13,770 nt of DNA from Microbacteriaceae bacterium (GTDB lineage: Bacteria > Actinomycetota > Actinomycetes > Actinomycetales > Microbacteriaceae). The notes below the pieces were generated by a model. The model saw nothing but the letters and a program-made list of their open reading frames with translations. It searched no databases and was not told the DNA's origin. Each line of letters opens with the position of its first letter. Position 1 is the stretch's first letter. Positions 12,975 to 13,770 of this stretch are shown in pieces. The stretch covers positions 1 to 13,770 of the forward strand of contig CANGNR010000023.1 in assembly GCA_947455385.1 (NCBI GenBank). The letters run 5' to 3'. The position numbers and the translations under genes were made by a program.

Positions 12975-12994
12975 ATAACTTTGCCATAAGTTAT
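12975..12994 (+). repeat. AT-rich dyad upstream of phoH2
   Basis: ATAACTT (12975-12981) and AAGTTAT (12988-12994) form a perfect 7-bp inverted repeat around TGCCAT. It is AT-rich inside GC-rich DNA, as an operator would be. It overlaps a TAAGTT that could be a -10 box. A 10-bp palindrome GCGTTAACGC lies further up at 12908-12917. Role unknown. Confidence 0.4.
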
Positions 12995-13015
12995 CAGCGC
13001 TAGATGGCTTCGGCC

Positions 13016-13050
13016 CCTTCGTTGGCAGCGAATGTTTAGACAACTGAAGG
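13016..13050 (+). promoter_or_regulatory. Hairpin that would hide the phoH2 ribosome site
   Basis: CCTTCGTTG (13016-13024) pairs with CAAC-T-GAAGG (13041-13050): nine base pairs with one bulged T and a 16-base loop. The 3' arm is the core of the GAAGGAG ribosome site before GTG 13058. Control of translation initiation is inferred. Confidence 0.4.
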
Positions 13051-13057
13051 AGCCTAA

Positions 13058-13770
13058 GTGGCCAAGGCAGCGCAAACCTCGTCGGTCAAGTCAGAGTCCG
13101 GCAAGTCGGCCAGCAAGACTCAGCAAATCACCTATGTGCTCGATACTTCGGTTCTGCTGAGCGACCCCAAGGCACTGTTTCGGTTCAAAGAGCAGTCGGT
13201 TGTGATTCCCATCGTGGTCATCAACGAGCTCGAAAAGAAGCGCCATGACCCCGAGATTGGCTACTTTGCCCGCCAGACCCTTCGATACCTGGATGACCTT
13301 CGGCAAGAGCACGAGCGCCTCGATTTTCCCATCGAGGTCGGCGAGGGCGGCACGCTTCGGGTTGAACTAAACCACATCGACCAGAGCGTCCTGCCAGTCG
13401 GATTCCAACTCGGCGACAACGATTCACGCATCCTTGCTGTTGCTTTTAATTTGGCCAGCGAAGGCGCAGACGTGACGGTGGTTTCGCAAGACCTGCCGAT
13501 GCGCGTGAAGGTTGCCGCCCTGGGCATGCGAGCCGAGGAGTACCGCAACAATCTTGCGGTCGACTCGGGTTGGACCGGCACCGCAGAGTTGGCGCTCGGC
13601 GCCGATGAGATGAGCGACCTCTATGACGCCGAGGTCATCAAACACAAGGATGTTAAGGATCTGCCGCTCAACACGACGCTCGTGATCTCGAGCGAACGTG
13701 GTCACGCGCTTGGTCGCGTCGTCGGCAAGGGCGAGGTCAAGTTGGTGCGCGGCGACCGCGACGTCTTCGG
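13058..13770 (+). CDS. phoH2: PhoH2-like protein: PIN domain part, truncated by the window edge
   Basis: The frame opens at GTG 13058, with GAAGGAG seven bases upstream, and stays open to the right edge (237 codons). After a Ser/Lys-rich tail of about 24 residues comes a PIN ribonuclease domain. The acidic residues are visible in YVLDTSVLL (about 27-35), INELEKK, GDNDSRIL and SQDLPMR, the usual four-acid set binding magnesium or manganese. The following region (about 170-237) matches the linker of COG1875/PhoH2 proteins. The C-terminal PhoH ATPase with its Walker A motif should lie beyond the window. PhoH2 proteins combine RNA unwinding with PIN RNase activity. The M. tuberculosis homologue is Rv1095. 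No antitoxin-like small gene is visible upstream. Confidence 0.9.
   Translation, partial: MAKAAQTSSVKSESGKSASKTQQITYVLDTSVLLSDPKALFRFKEQSVVIPIVVINELEKKRHDPEIGYFARQTLRYLDDLRQEHERLDFPIEVGEGGTLRVELNHIDQSVLPVGFQLGDNDSRILAVAFNLASEGADVTVVSQDLPMRVKVAALGMRAEEYRNNLAVDSGWTGTAELALGADEMSDLYDAEVIKHKDVKDLPLNTTLVISSERGHALGRVVGKGEVKLVRGDRDVF

Noticed and set aside
1..13770. Mobile element, CRISPR array, defence or toxin-antitoxin system
   Set aside because: No transposase, integrase, repeat-spacer pattern or defence gene was seen. The PIN domain at the right edge belongs to a PhoH2 fusion without a visible antitoxin gene.

Overview
The window reads as an ordinary core-genome segment of a high-GC Gram-positive bacterium (Actinobacteria, probably Micrococcales and perhaps a Microbacteriaceae-like lineage with a compact genome). 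The evidence is the GC-rich codon third positions, GTG and TTG starts, TAnnnT -10 boxes, several leaderless starts, DUF501 and DUF4307 genes, and the blocks eno-ftsB-DUF501 and greA/DUF4307/small membrane protein/trhA/uppS, whose order and strands match the corresponding block of Mycobacterium tuberculosis. I see no mobile element, CRISPR array or phage gene. No gene-free stretch exceeds 300 bases.

Left part (1-4418): the 3' end of a beta-CASP metallo-beta-lactamase RNase-type gene meets a Nudix hydrolase tail to tail. The Nudix gene is divergent from hisS. Then comes eno (TTG start), followed closely by ftsB/divIC and DUF501, a likely glycolysis/cell-division operon.

Middle (4419-8855): ndh (type II NADH dehydrogenase) ends in a strong terminator. 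A tRNA gene with a UAA (Leu) anticodon but a short class I variable loop follows. Next is a 150-base leader holding a compact three-helix RNA fold directly in front of the lemA ribosome site, then the lemA-htpX pair. An intrinsic terminator for this pair lies inside the last codons of a convergent ycaQ-type DNA glycosylase gene.

Right part (8856-13770): ilvA (threonine deaminase with ACT domain) is convergent with greA. Upstream of greA, on the same strand, is a DUF4307 membrane protein. This is divergent from an 80-residue membrane protein that overlaps the 3' end of trhA (hemolysin III family). trhA is divergent from a short-chain-type cis-prenyltransferase (uppS family). The window ends in a PIN-PhoH (PhoH2-like) gene cut off before its ATPase domain. 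Compared with M. tuberculosis, the mca and DUF255 genes are missing from this block.

No wholly new protein system is apparent. The most interesting signals are non-coding: the lemA leader RNA, the class I UAA tRNA together with very rare TTA codons, the repeated start architecture in which a -10 box sits six bases before the start codon, and a hairpin that would hide the phoH2 ribosome site.
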